Positions 1 through 10,508 of a stretch of DNA of 64,000 bases are shown in pieces. How positions within the stretch are numbered: the first letter of the stretch is position 1; the number at the start of each line of letters is the position of its first letter. The stretch spans positions 40,324,298-40,388,297 of the forward strand of contig JAJLRJ010000010.1 in assembly GCA_024195265.1 (NCBI GenBank). Direction: 5' to 3'. The stretch is from Dendrophyllia cribrosa (lineage: Eukaryota; Cnidaria; Anthozoa; Scleractinia; Dendrophylliidae). A model generated the notes under the pieces. It was not told the DNA's origin. It was given only the letters and a program-made list of their open reading frames with translations, and did not search any database. A program made the position numbers and the translations under genes.

Positions 1-358
1 AAAGCGAGTTTTCAAATGACAGAATTGTCAGAACTCAACTGATAAGTGGTGCGTATAAAGTGAATAATCGTTCTTCGCAAAAGAGCGCATGAGAATATTA
101 TAATTCAACTTACAAGTTGCATGTACAAATACTGTAAAGTAGCTTGAGTTATCTCAACATTGTGTCCTTTCAAAAACTCCGCATCCTCCGCATTAGTCGG
201 GGCGAGGGAGAGTAGAAAATTGCGAAAAAAAAAATCAACTTTTCTCCTCCCTATTTTGTTTCGCTCCTTTGTAATCTCATTCGCCCCGACTAACTGCCCT
301 TGGGTCTCCGCTTTAATAGTAAATAAAATGTTTGTTCGCGCATGGCCGCTGCGAAAGG
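1..358. other. No gene seen; short inverted repeat
   Basis: No splice-framed coding exon is visible here. Around 192-206 and 281-296 there is a short inverted pair (TTAGTCGGGGCGA against TCGCCCCGACTAA), probably a degraded foldback repeat. Short open frames on both strands cross it and look accidental. Confidence 0.4.
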
Positions 359-665
359 CATTATACCACATTCTCGACCCCAGGCCCTTCTTATTTCTTA
401 CTGCGCATGCTCGACGAAAACGAAGGGCTCTGGGAAACTCCGGAGTATGCTAATTAGTTCGTGGCTACATGGTCTCTAGAGCGCATGCTCTCAGTGAGAG
501 GTCAACGTTGGTCCAATATTGGCCCCTCACTGAGCGCATGCGCTCTAGAGACCATACAGCCACGAACTAATTAGCATACTCCGGAGTTTCCCAGAGCCCT
601 TCGTTTTCGTCGAGCATGCGCAGTAAGAAATAAGAAGGGCCTGGGGTCGAGAATGCATTATACCA
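359..665. mobile_element. Palindromic MITE with 10-bp target duplication
   Basis: The element occupies 369-655 (287 bp). Its two arms of about 130 bp are near-perfect reverse complements, starting CATTCTCGACCCC and ending GGGGTCGAGAATG. It is flanked on both sides by the same 10 bp, CATTATACCA (359-368 and 656-665). A target duplication of 9-10 bp is typical of Mutator-like (MULE) transposition, so this is probably a non-autonomous MULE-type foldback. There is no coding capacity. Confidence 0.75.
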
Positions 666-838
666 TTGCACCTGCCTCGGTCATCAATCAACAATTATTT
701 TCATTGTTTGATTCGTCTAATGCATATGTAATATTACCCAGCTGCTAGCCAAAAAACAAACGTATCAAGATGACATAATTAAGTTATGTCTCGAATACGC
801 CTTCTTTTGCTATTTCTTCTTTGTACTGTTGGAAACAA

Positions 839-3800
839 ATGTATATCTATGAGCGACTAGCAACGGTAAATACAACTCCGTTATATATCTTCATGTTGCT
901 GTTTTCAATCACGCAAGCTGACGAAAATGTGAGCGTTTACTTCTCGCTAGAAGAGAATCGCGCAATCCAAGGTGTTCCGTTTATTTCAAGCTTTTACACG
1001 GAAGATGTCATGTTATGTGCTCGCTCTTGTGCTAAGAAGTTCGAATGCAACACGGCAAATTACAGAGCAGCAGAATACAAGTGCGATCTCTCGAAAGAAC
1101 GAATAGATGTTTTTAACGAAGTAGCCATGATTATCTTGAGAGGATGTTACCTGATCAAAAAGGTATGAAATATTTCAGTACTTATAATTTTTTAACGCGT
1201 CTTGTTGTTATTACGAGCTGACCTAGAAATGAAACAAAACCGCATGTAGTGTATGCATGTGGGCCACCCTGGCGAACAGAATTTTTCATCCACTGTTGAG
1301 AGATGTGGCCGGCCGTTTAAGGGAGGTTTCATTTAGAGGATTTGTGCAAATATTGATCAAAATACAGGACAGAAAAACATGAATTCGTAAATTCAACATT
1401 GTTATTCACAATAGTTGAGAGAACTGTGTAGAACATTCATATAGTAATGAAAATAAAGATAGTATAGGAAATGTTTATGCGCTCAAATTGTTTGAAAATT
1501 CCACAGACGTTTAGCTGAGACCACTGTCCCTTCACGTACCCGTGTGAATGCATGCGGCATTTCACTTTTTTGAATTCGTCAGTCACTTTTCTAAATTTAA
1601 TTCAACGGTACTCAATATAAAAATAACCCAGCGACATTATTAATCCACTGTCGTTATATATATTGAAAGTCGGTAGTGAAGTCACTACTGAGACAAGCCA
1701 ATGCCGATATCTTATGTTCGTTGGAGTTTGATAAACAATTTACGCCTGCTTGTCCGATATTTGTGTTATAATTGCCTCTGAAAAATTATTCGGTTTCATT
1801 TTGTACAATATTGTTTCCACGGATATGATGATTAAGAGCTCACAAATAAATAAGCTATAGTGGCCCCAGGAAATGAAAAACGAAATATGGCATGTTTAAT
1901 CAACCGCAAGTTTATTGTCTTGCAATTATTTATTTCAATTTCCAACCGTGCCAATTCAATTATTTCCTCTCATTTTAAGTTGGTAGTATGCTATGAATAA
2001 AAGACAAAGAAAAATTAGGAATAAGACAGAATGAGCTCCGAGCCTGCCAACTAAACTCCATCCTTAAAAAGATAAAAAAAAAATAATTACCAATTATATT
2101 GGGTGATGTTGAGCAAAATATCGTGATTTGTCAGTAGCGAGCAGATCAATTATTTGTCGAAGCCGAAGGCTGAGGCAAATAATTGATCTCCGAGACACTG
2201 TCAAAAGACGATATTTTGGGATACCGAGTTCAATAATTGTTTTATCATTCGATCACAGAGTTTGTTTTTAAATTTAATATTTATTCATAACTGCTAGAAC
2301 AGAGCAGAAATCAGGCTGCCATTGTAGTGGGAGCAGAACAATTATTCGCAGCAAAACAACTTTGCACCGTTGTGCGCATGAGCAGAATTATTCGTAGGCA
2401 GTTATTCGCAGGTTACGTGGTGGGCTCTCGGCCAATGAAAAGGAAGAAAAATACATCGAATGATAATTCATTTTGTTATACAGCTATTTCAATTAACGTT
2501 GTCGGGTGAAAGCTCAAAGCTCAGAGCTCAAAGCCTACAAGTCAAGACCGAACGAGTAAACTGAGCGCCTGTTCCAGACATGCAGATAGTTGGGAGTGGT
2601 GAAACGAAAAGAAACGACGATACGAGCAATACGAGGAACGGGAAAAACGTTTATTTTGCGCCGCTCCCAACTATCTTGGCTTGTAGCTTTGAGCTTTCAT
2701 CCGACAACGTTAATTGAAATAGCTGTATACTGAAAACCAAACGGCAACATATTGAAAAGTCGGTATTAATAATAATAATAATAATAATAATAATTTAAAT
2801 AGAGAACTTTAAATAATATTAATTAATAATAATAATAATAATAAACATAATAATAATGGTGATTTTCAGTGAGGCCATAGAACATACACAGAAAATTAAT
2901 AATAATATAAATAAATAGCAAAGCAAAAGTATATAGATATAAATATAAAATATAACAACGAAATATATATAAAAGTAGGAATAAAAACTAGGGTACAAGT
3001 AAAAGAAAAAAAACGTGCTTTCATGTGAAAGGTCGCACCGTAGGATTTCATCCACGGACGGTACGTCACATGACTTAAAATTTGGCTCAACTTCTCTGGG
3101 ATCCAAATGGCGACACGATAATACCCCAATACCAAGCTATAGACGTTATTTGTATATACTGAAACAGTGGATAGCATTGTTGGCGCGCTCTGATTGGCTA
3201 CTGAAACTCGGAATAGCAAGTGCTATTCACCTCCAGCAATCAGTTTTGCGCGCGAAAATTGTAATCGTTGACAGGAATAAATGAGTTAAAAAGCATCATT
3301 TTCTTTATATTATCTCTGTTTCAGTATATACTAAAACAACTATTCACCTCAGTGTAGGTAGGTAGTGATGGATATCCACCACTACCCACCTCCACTTCGG
3401 TGAATAGTTGTTAAATATACTTGAATTTAAGTTGTTTTCGTCGCTTTTGTAGCAAGTAAACAGTTTGTGTAGTTAACAAACGAATGCAAGTCAGATATAG
3501 AACAACTGTTCCAACTGCCCACTACCTACAATCTCAGCCATTAATCATTGGAACACCTGAAAATTTATAATCCTGTATCTCGTTCTCCTTTTCCAGGATG
3601 CAAACATCCGGCGATTTTCAACCAGAACTCAAAACACGATCGATTTTCAACCTTGTGAAGGTGTGTGTGTGGGGGGGGGATACATTTTTTCATATGTTTC
3701 AACATTATTGTCTGAGGTTGCAATCTCAGCTATTAATCATTAGAACACTTGACAATTTATAATCCTATACCCCGTTCCCCTGTTCAAAGTTTGTAAACAT

Positions 3801-4780
3801 CCGGCAATTTTCAACCAGAACTCAAAACACGAACGGTATTCAACTTTGTGAAGGGGTGGGGGATACATTTTTTCATATGTTTCAAAATTATTGTATGAGG
3901 TTGTAGCTCTTAAGTATGATTTTTACACGGAACCGATCTTCCAAAAACTGTCTTTTTTTTTTCAATGTTTACCCCCTTGGCAGAGCTACATGGCTAATTT
4001 GCATCATAATGTGAAAACCAACATGCGGCTATCGTGAATAACGTCATATCTGCAGACAGTTGAGATTTATGCGTGCAATTGTGACGTCATATCCACACAT
4101 ACCGTGATTTATAAATGCAGATGTGACGTCATGCAAGCGTTCCATGCGCCGCACGCTTCATTAGAGGGAGCTGGAGAAAAAAATTAATACAAGATTTCAA
4201 CATCCGGGAAGGGTAAAATGACGAAACGCTGCAAAATGTTTCTCGAAAGATGAAGTTTGTGGTCGAAGGTCGAGGTTTGTGATATTCATCTCACCTTCGG
4301 AAGATCTTGTGAAGCGAGTTAATTCAGTTCAACTTGCCAAATCATCCATGATAGAATTAATATGTTGTCTAACTGTACCACATTTAGTCACGATAATTAT
4401 TAACGTCTTTTCCATGTTTTCATTTCAGGTTAACACTGATCCACAAGACACAAAAGACCCCGCGCGTAAGTTCCTTCTAATAAACACAAACATACATAAA
4501 ACAACAACACAATAACAACACTTTATAGATACACGGGGTAGTGAATCGCCTAAAGTTCTAGCGTTCGATGAACAACGTTATCATTTATACTACAAGTTTC
4601 TTGTCAGGATGAACTGACATGTAAATATGTAAAGACAAAGTGGTTTACTTTTCGATGTTTATCGACATCCTTCTTTTGCAGGGACTTGTTAATAGTACAC
4701 TGCTATGTAGTTAATGGAAAATAAAATGAATGAATGAATGAATGAATGAATGAACGAATGAATGCTAACCTCTCTCTCTC

Positions 4781-4817
<37 letters not shown>

Positions 4818-5492
4818 TTACCCCTCACCGGGGGGACTTCCATATAATGACGGAGATGCTCGTCAGAAATTTTGGTAAAACACCCTTAAAGGTACCAGAA
4901 TCTGTTTTGATGGGCGTGGTTCAAATGGATTTTTACGTCAAAGAGGCACTAATTCTGAAACAATGCATGTCATATTCTGTCATATTTTTTTCTGCTCAAT
5001 ACCCTAAAAGGTAACACGATAATTCTAACGGTATTATTAATAAAGCGTGTCTATGGAATCACCGGGCTATAATATCCGGGACAAGTAGTAGTTTTGGCTT
5101 GGCTCAGTAAAATGGCCATGTAGTATGTGATCCTGTTAAAGGGATACTGTCCCGGCTGAAATAACGTGTTTTTCATGAACTGTAATTCACTTCAATCCTT
5201 GCAATCCTGCACTTTAGCTCCAAACTACTGCTTTTGTTTTGCTCTATAGAATCTTTTTTATCCAACTAAGTTGTATATTTGGTGGTATTTGGCGATATAA
5301 CGTGGAAATGGAAGCTCAGCGAAATTTTGCTATTTTAGCGCGACAGTGTCCCTTTAAACCTTTGAGTTGGGTATTATTGCTCTAACTTTTTAAGTCCGAG
5401 GAGGAAATTCTTATAACTGTGACACGTGTGTATATAAACAAGGTCGATTAAATTCAAGTAATTCATTTGTTCGTTAATGAAATCTAATATGC

Positions 5493-5535
<43 letters not shown>

Positions 5536-5546
5536 TTGAGGTCATT

Positions 5547-5586
<40 letters not shown>

Positions 5587-6089
5587 GAGAGCCAAATATT
5601 TTCCCGTCCGGCCCGACCTAACTCAGTCAATAAGTATTTTATAATATGACTAGAAAGTACAAGAATAGTCGTGCAGTGCGAGGTCGCTTGAACTCGAGCG
5701 GGGCCGGACGGCTTTTCCGGACCGGCTCACGTCAACCCGTCCGGCCCCGCTCACGTCACCTTGCGATTCTATTTTCTGTAGAATTGCGTCAGCGGGGACG
5801 TACGGTCATATTATAATGAGTGTTATTTGCTTGGATCCTTCTAGCTTCTATTACATGGCTTGATTTCACGCCCCAGTGGTGCACTTCGGCAGGACGAGCC
5901 TCATTTGGAAATGCAAAAATCACGGCTGAAGAGTGCAAAGAGAAGTGCAAAGATGGATGCCTTGGAGTGGAGTGGTGGGAAAACACTCGCAGTTGTTTTG
6001 AATGTACAGATCCATCAAAAAAGACTGCGTATACATCTATTGGTGATTCGGGTTATCCCCCTCATGTGTTCCTCAAAAGCAGCAGTTAA
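839..6089 (+). CDS. Secreted PAN/apple-like protein, three exons
   Basis: Proposed exons are 839-1162, 4429-4465 and 5845-6089 (201 aa). Phases agree throughout: exon 1 ends in phase 0 before GTATGA, exon 2 starts after TTTCAG and ends in phase 1 before GTAAGT, exon 3 starts after TTCTAG. Residues 1-32 form a signal peptide (hydrophobic stretch TPLYIFMLLFSI, then TQADE). Residues about 35-108 resemble a PAN/apple module, with CARSCAKKFEC and a later CDLSKER as in cnidarian PAN proteins. Exon 2 gives a short charged linker. Exon 3 holds a second Cys-rich module (ITAEECKEKCKDGCLGVEW, then CFECTDPSK) that ends in PPHVFLKSSS. Such two-domain secreted proteins are common and lineage-expanded in corals; their function is unknown. 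The start is the first ATG in frame with the signal peptide. The main doubt is the tiny exon 2. Confidence 0.6.
2100..2245. mobile_element. Small palindromic MITE
   Basis: AAAATATCGTGATTTGTCAG near 2,117 faces its diverged complement near 2,198-2,218. Inside, GCAGATCAATTATTTG faces CAAATAATTGATCT. The whole is a roughly 140-bp foldback with a GAAGCCGAAGGCTGAG core and no open frame. Confidence 0.55.
2476..2740. mobile_element. TIR element with a second palindrome nested inside
   Basis: The ends are inverted repeats of about 45 bp: left TACAGCTATTTCAATTAACG, right CGTTAATTGAAATAGCTGTA, extending inward through GTTGTCGGGTGAAAGCTC. Inside lies a second foldback (about 2,567-2,675) whose GCCTGTTCCAGACATGCAG resembles the end of the element at 60,991. 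This looks like one MITE family landing in another. Confidence 0.6.
2766..2850. repeat. (TAA)n microsatellite
   Basis: Two blocks of trinucleotide AAT repeats (2,766-2,794 and 2,820-2,842), separated by AT-rich sequence. Confidence 0.85.
3149..3420. mobile_element. Two adjoining inverted-repeat elements
   Basis: GTATATACTGAAACAG (about 3,150) and CTGTTTCAGTATATAC (about 3,316-3,333) bracket a 185-bp MITE. Immediately to its right, AACAACTATTCACCTC (about 3,336) and GGTGAATAGTTGTT (about 3,400) bracket a second palindrome of about 75 bp. Confidence 0.55.
3524..3905. repeat. Tandem duplication, about 192-bp unit
   Basis: Two diverged copies lie head to tail, each running from CAATCTCAGC-ATTAATCAT through AACATCCGGC and TTTTCAACCAGAACTC to a G-rich tract and CATTTTTTCATATGTTTCAA. 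They are clearly homologous but carry many substitutions. Confidence 0.75.
4722..4817. repeat. (AATG)n followed by (TC)n and a C homopolymer
   Basis: About ten AATG units, a short CTCTCT run, and a run of about 35 C (4,782-4,817). The AATG run follows a polyA-signal-like ATAAAATGAATG context, as at the 3' tail of a non-LTR retroelement. The C run is slippage-prone and its length is unreliable. Confidence 0.75.
4820..5085. mobile_element. Interspersed repeat, same family as 31,130-31,350
   Basis: This stretch and 31,130-31,350 align in the same orientation. Both begin in a G-rich run, then ACTTCCATATAA / ACTCCCATATAA, GGTACCAGAA, GATGGGCGTGG, CATGTCATATTCTGTCATAT and a CGATAATTCT end. This is an interspersed repeat of unknown class with no coding potential. 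Confidence 0.7.
5136..5357. mobile_element. TTAA-flanked MITE (214 bp)
   Basis: TTAA at 5,136 and 5,354 brackets ends AGGGATACTGTC and GACAGTGTCCCT, a TIR of at least 12 bp with one mismatch. TTAA target duplication is the hallmark of piggyBac and Kolobok-type transposases, so this is a non-autonomous member of such a family. It sits in intron 2 of the PAN-like gene. Confidence 0.75.
5485..5817. mobile_element. Composite palindromic element, copy 1
   Basis: The left part (about 5,490-5,640) is a near-perfect palindrome with CTTATTGACTGAG at one end and CTCAGTCAATAAG at the other, and arms reading GGCCGGACGGGAAAATATTT. The right part (about 5,640-5,817) runs between TTATAATATGAC and GTCATATTATAA and is GC-rich with several GGCCGGACGG motifs. 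A second copy with the same internal order lies inverted at 31,465-31,797. The element ends 27 bp before exon 3 of the PAN-like gene, so it crowds the branch point and acceptor region. Confidence 0.7.
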
Positions 6090-6109
6090 ATTTAACTGTT
6101 TGCAACATA

Positions 6110-6345
6110 AATAATAACAACGTATTATTTAAAATTCGCACAGAATCAAAGGCTCCAATGAGCCAACTTGTGAATACGCAACAACCTTCTGACCCTCCCC
6201 TCTCCTAGGCGTTTTGCTCCATGGACCCCCATCCCCTGTGTCCAACTCCCTACCCTTCCCTCCCTCCTATATGAGCCAACTCGTGAATACGAAACAACCT
6301 TGGGACCTTCCCCTCTCCTGGGCGTTTTGCTCCACCGACCCCCAC
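6110..6345. repeat. Tandem duplication downstream of the PAN-like gene
   Basis: Two copies of about 115 bp share TGAGCCAACT-GTGAATACG, CTCCCCTCTCCT-GGCG and GTTTTGCTCCA. No exon is seen. Confidence 0.65.
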
Positions 6346-6629
6346 CCCCTACAAATTCAAAGTCACATCCTCGTATCTTGAAGGTTCAATGTTTCCAACT
6401 GTAAAATTCAATGTTTTCCTGGTGTTCCGTGAAGTTGAAAATTAAAGTCTCGAGTTTACAAAATTCAAAGTCAGATTCATGTTTTCTTCGTGTTTCTTGA
6501 AATATCATTATTTCCGCTTTAAAGTTCAATGTGTCCCGGCGTTTCCTTTACTCTGCCTGATTACTCATGCGCGTAGCGACATGAGGTAAGGTTTGCCCCC
6601 CGTTTTTCTTTATGTCACGATTGTCATAT

Positions 6630-6935
6630 AATTATTTATTATTTATTACCTATTATTTATTTATTTTATTTCATTTTATACGTGTATATTTGTTCTGTAA
6701 TCCCTACTTCTATTTAAGGTGTGTACATTAAATTTAGTTAATCTATGTTAAGCCACTTTTCTGACTCGCATGTATATTATTTTTAATTAATAAATGATGG
6801 TTACCCAACTAGTTTAGCTTTTTAGTTATTTTGGGTAACCAGCTACTGTATCTATTTTTAATTTATATATTACGTATACATCTTTGTAACTTTACAGTGC
6901 CAATTAACGTTGTTGTTGTTGTGTTGTTGGTTACT
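6630..6935. mobile_element. AT-rich insertion absent from the sister copy
   Basis: In the right copy the flanks CATATA and GGTTACTTGGCTTCC are nearly adjacent (about 20,280-20,300). Here they are separated by about 300 bp rich in TTATTTATT and containing GGTTACCCAACTAG / TTTTGGGTAACCAG as an inverted pair. This looks like the 3' part of a retroelement or a MITE; its class is unclear. Confidence 0.5.
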
Positions 6936-7160
6936 TGGCTTCCTTGTGGTATAGCCTTCATTTATAAAACATTCAATAGTGACTGACAAAGTGGTTTCCA
7001 GGAACGATGACTGAATGAAAGCATTAACTCTTCTCCATGTCGAACATCTTGTTATCTTGTTAAATTTAATTTTTTAGACATTTTAGGGTTGCTGTATTCA
7101 CAAAGTCTGAAAAACATCGCTATAGTGGCATATTTTTTATTAATAGTGGCATATTTTTTA

Positions 7161-7729
7161 TTAACTCTCGGATGTACACGCAAACTTATATCCCCACCGT
7201 GGTACAAGGGGGGGGGGGGGTTGTTTACCCCCCACCCCCTTTGGGTTTTTAGATGCTGCAATATTTCGGAAATATTTTACATCCAATAGATAACACGCGA
7301 TGTGCTCTACGAGATAAGGTAAATATTATGGGTTGTGGCGCCGCTGGGGTCCGCCAAGATGGCCGTCATCTTGGATTTTACTAAAAATTCAAAATTTTTG
7401 GGAAAATGCGGAAATTGCAAATATTGTTTCCTAGAGTTGTAAAATAACATACAATTAAACATTTTGATGCTTTTGGTAGCATTTTATACGTTCTTTCAAT
7501 GAAAAAAGGTAAAAAACACGCATTTTTATTCAAAAATGGCCTGACCACATGTTACTTATGACGTCATATCTCGTAACCATAGCAACTGGTTGACGCCAAA
7601 TTTACCAAAATGTGTCTCAAGGATAAACGAACAGCTACTGAAAACGGCATCTACTAATCTTAAATGGTCTTGAAAATATGGGAGAAAAACCTTGAGGGGG
7701 GTTGCCCCCCCTGTACGATCGAGGGTTAA
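7161..7729. mobile_element. TTAA-flanked element with empty site in the sister copy
   Basis: TTAA at 7,161 and 7,726 brackets 561 bp with imperfect inverted ends (CTCTCGGATGTACACG against CCCTCGATCGTACAGG read inward). At the matching point of the right copy (20,516-20,519) there is a single TTAA with nothing inserted. The element therefore arrived after the duplication, or was precisely excised from the other copy. It contains an 11-bp G run near 7,209 and no intact coding frame. Confidence 0.8.
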
Positions 7730-8029
7730 CCTAATTATATAATAATTATACAGTTTACACTCATACAAAAAATAAGACGTAGAGTCTCTACTGCAGCAGG
7801 CGTCGATTCATCTATCGTCCCAATCGTGTTACACACCATGTGCCACTACTGAAACAAAAAAAGATATTAAACTTTATCGATTAAAAACAAATTATAAATT
7901 CTATGACAAGCAAAAAAATAACGGAAAACGGTTTCATGTGCAAGAGGATAGCGAAAACGAATGGTGAGTGAATCAAGTATAATAATTCTTTAATACTTGT
8001 GATTGTGCGGGAGGAAATAAAACGGACAA

Positions 8030-8168
8030 TAAAACAATAGTGTAGCAGCTCCATAGCTGAAGGCGTCGCGGCTGCTCCTGGTTTTAGAGCTAGGAGCCAT
8101 TGTTCTCACGAAGGGTATTGAACCAATGGTGTGAGACCTTACGAGAGCTGCTCAACGCCCCAATAAAA
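8030..8168. mobile_element. Short insertion with 8-bp target duplication
   Basis: CAATAAAA occurs on both sides (about 8,030 and 8,161), and the right copy has a single CAATAAAA at about 20,833. The inserted segment of about 123 bp has GTAGCAGCTC near its left end and GAGCTGCTC near its right end. An 8-bp duplication and short inverted ends suggest a hAT-type MITE. Confidence 0.6.
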
Positions 8169-8415
8169 TATATTGAGAAGTACATTCCCCACAGGAAATA
8201 CAAAATATAGAACATCACAAACCGCAAATCATCGTACCTTTAATCCAGAGCCTGCAAGTAGCATTGCAATGGGCTAAAGACATCATGAGCAGACTATCGA
8301 CTAGCTATAGCCTAAAGCCCTGACAGATGCCAGCTCCATCTGAAAGGAAAAAGAAACAAAAAAATCTGAAAGAAAAGAATTCCACCAGAATGCACACTTT
8401 TGTATTAACCTTACA

Positions 8416-8882
8416 TTAAAGTGTACCTAACCCTAAAATTGTTTTTTCGCTTAATCAACTCTATGTTCGTTGAAAAAATGAATAGTTAAATATTTCTTGT
8501 TTTTAACGTTGTCTTAGTGAATTATAGAGGTTTGAATTTACAAAATGTTAATAAGATGACGTAAAATCAAGACTCGTTTATTATACAACTACTTGTTTCC
8601 ACCTCCAAGCAATATTTTTTTTACAAATCAATTGACTATTAACAGTTTTTATTTAGTATTTCTTAAATTGATTATCCTTAAGCTATGAATTGCGTATTGT
8701 AAATTGAAGTAGAAATAATAGTAAAGTCTTGATTTGACGTCTTCTATTTAGCATTTTGTAAGTTCAAATCTCTATAACTCACTAACGCGACGTTAAAAAC
8801 GAGAAATATTTCATTATTCGATTTTTCAACGTACATTGAGTTGATCAAAAGAAAACAAAATTGTGGGTTAGGTGCACTTTAA
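8416..8882. mobile_element. TTAA-flanked full-length palindrome, 459 bp
   Basis: TTAA at 8,416 and 8,879 brackets ends AGTGTACCTAACCC and GGGTTAGGTGCACT. The arms remain complementary deep into the element (GAGGTTTGAATTTAC facing GTAAGTTCAAATCTC). The right copy keeps the empty site, one TTAA at 21,090. This is a non-autonomous TTAA-type foldback inserted after the segmental duplication. Confidence 0.85.
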
Positions 8883-8974
8883 GGCGCCTTATAATGTCTT
8901 ATATCACCAAGTTTACACTAACGTAGCGTTAAAAAAGTCGTTAATTTTGTCTGCGTTGTTTAGCGCTTTTGTGT

Positions 8975-9082
8975 TCAGCACTTCGCCCTGTTATCCTTAT
9001 CCTCTTCCAATGAAACTGAAAAGTAAAAAGAACAACACCATAATAATGGGAATTAAAATAAAGAAAACGAAGCATGTGTTTC
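8975..9082 (-). other. Terminal exon of gene 1 with two possible acceptors
   Basis: The acceptor at 9,083-9,085 (CTTTCAG) leads in phase 1 to a hydrophobic tail ending at 8,997. A second good acceptor (ACTTTTCAG, exon start 9,015) also fits phase 1 and gives a short charged tail, SLEEDKDNRAKC, with stop at 8,975. Choosing between them would switch anchored and soluble forms. The same two sites exist in gene 2. Confidence 0.35.
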
Positions 9083-10475
9083 CTGAAAGACAACTGAATA
9101 CATTTCGTTTGTCAGTTAACACCACGTTTCTTCGCGTTTTCTTCTTGACAAACAATTCAAGAAGAACGACATAATTTGCACGTGTAGAAATGTGACACAG
9201 CTTGATCATTATTTCAGGTGCATTTTTGTGTTTATAATCTGAGTTAATGGAAAGGCGACACTCGCTTTCTATCTGTCAGAAAATATAAGCCACCCTCGTT
9301 CCCAGGGTCTTTCATCCACCTTGGGATGGAAAGAAAAATGACACTGAAAACGAGGTTGTGTATAAGTCGGGCTTTTATGATAGATAGAGATGCACAGTTT
9401 TGCATCAGTTCTACAAATTAAATAGATGGAAAATCAACAGTGGATGTTCCATTATTAACAATATATGAAAGCCAGTCTTTTATACCTCTTTTCATAAAAA
9501 TACATGGCTTTGCTTTCTATAGAAGCCGTATGAAGACAAAGAGCATTTGTAACCGATACTGATCGATATAAATGCATCTTTGAATTAAAAACAATTTAGC
9601 ACATGCTTGCAATACATCGATAAAATATATGTGAACTGCATTCCTGATTTAAAACGTACTAAATGTGCATACAATCAGAATTAATCATGAGTGATAAGGT
9701 ATATGAGCATGAAACTTAAATAAAATAATTGCACTCCTTTTGTCCTAAGCTATAGGGAAACTAAGGCAAAGGGATTGCTGTATCATGAATCGCAGATTCT
9801 CTTTCTAAAGTTCGGAATGAAAGACCAAAACAAATTTGTGCAAAGGGTGGACTGAAAACGTTGTTTATCTTCAGATAGGTAAACTCTGATAAGCCTCACA
9901 ATTACGTGAAACAGAACAAATGTCGGGAAAAAATTCAGATACCCCGAGCAGAAATCAAACCTACGATTCCCCGATTTTATGGCGGGTGTAATGTTCAAAT
10001 CACTTTACTGTGGTTACCTCGGTAGCAAAGTGATTAGCATTAAGCAAAGAGCAACAAAAAACAAGACTGAGTAATTCAACATCACCTGCTGTTCGTATGG
10101 AGTCGGATGGAAGACTGAAGTCACTTCTGACTCCGTTGAACATGGCGTTAACTCTAAAGCGGTACACAGTGTTCCGTTTAAGACCAGTCACCATGGCAAC
10201 AGAACCTTTGACGATGCACCGGTTTGGCAGGATACTCTGATCGCTACACTTAGCGTCCATCCAAGGAACTTCTGTGTCAGGTTGCATTTGTACAGTGTAT
10301 GTTATGTTATACAAGGAATGCGGTGAATTCCACTTGATGGTGATGGTTATGAATGTCCTTGACACAATCAACGGCTTACCAGGGGTACCTAAAACAACAG
10401 TGTGAAGTCAATAACATGTGTCTGTATACCACATTAAAATGACACTTTTTGTCATGCAATCCAAATAAATAAATA

Positions 10476-10508
<33 letters not shown>

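Larger units (their letters stand above)
1163..4428 (+). other. Intron 1 of the PAN-like gene, filled with repeats
   Basis: No additional exon was recognised in this 3.3-kb intron. Besides the elements listed separately it holds an AT-rich stretch (1,200-2,090) in which nothing is recognised, and a CG-containing stretch (3,990-4,260) with several TGACGTCAT sites (CRE/ATF-type octamers, near 4,043, 4,082 and 4,125) that could be regulatory. Confidence 0.4.

Noticed and set aside
8082..8098. GTTTTAGAGCTAG resembles the start of a Cas9 guide scaffold
   Set aside because: Only about 13 bases match, the rest of the scaffold is absent, and the segment lies inside a short transposon with an 8-bp target duplication. 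It is a chance match.
8872..9174. 100-codon + strand frame, also present near 21,159
   Set aside because: Its presence in both places reflects the segmental duplication. It lies antisense to the better-supported terminal exon of genes 1 and 2.
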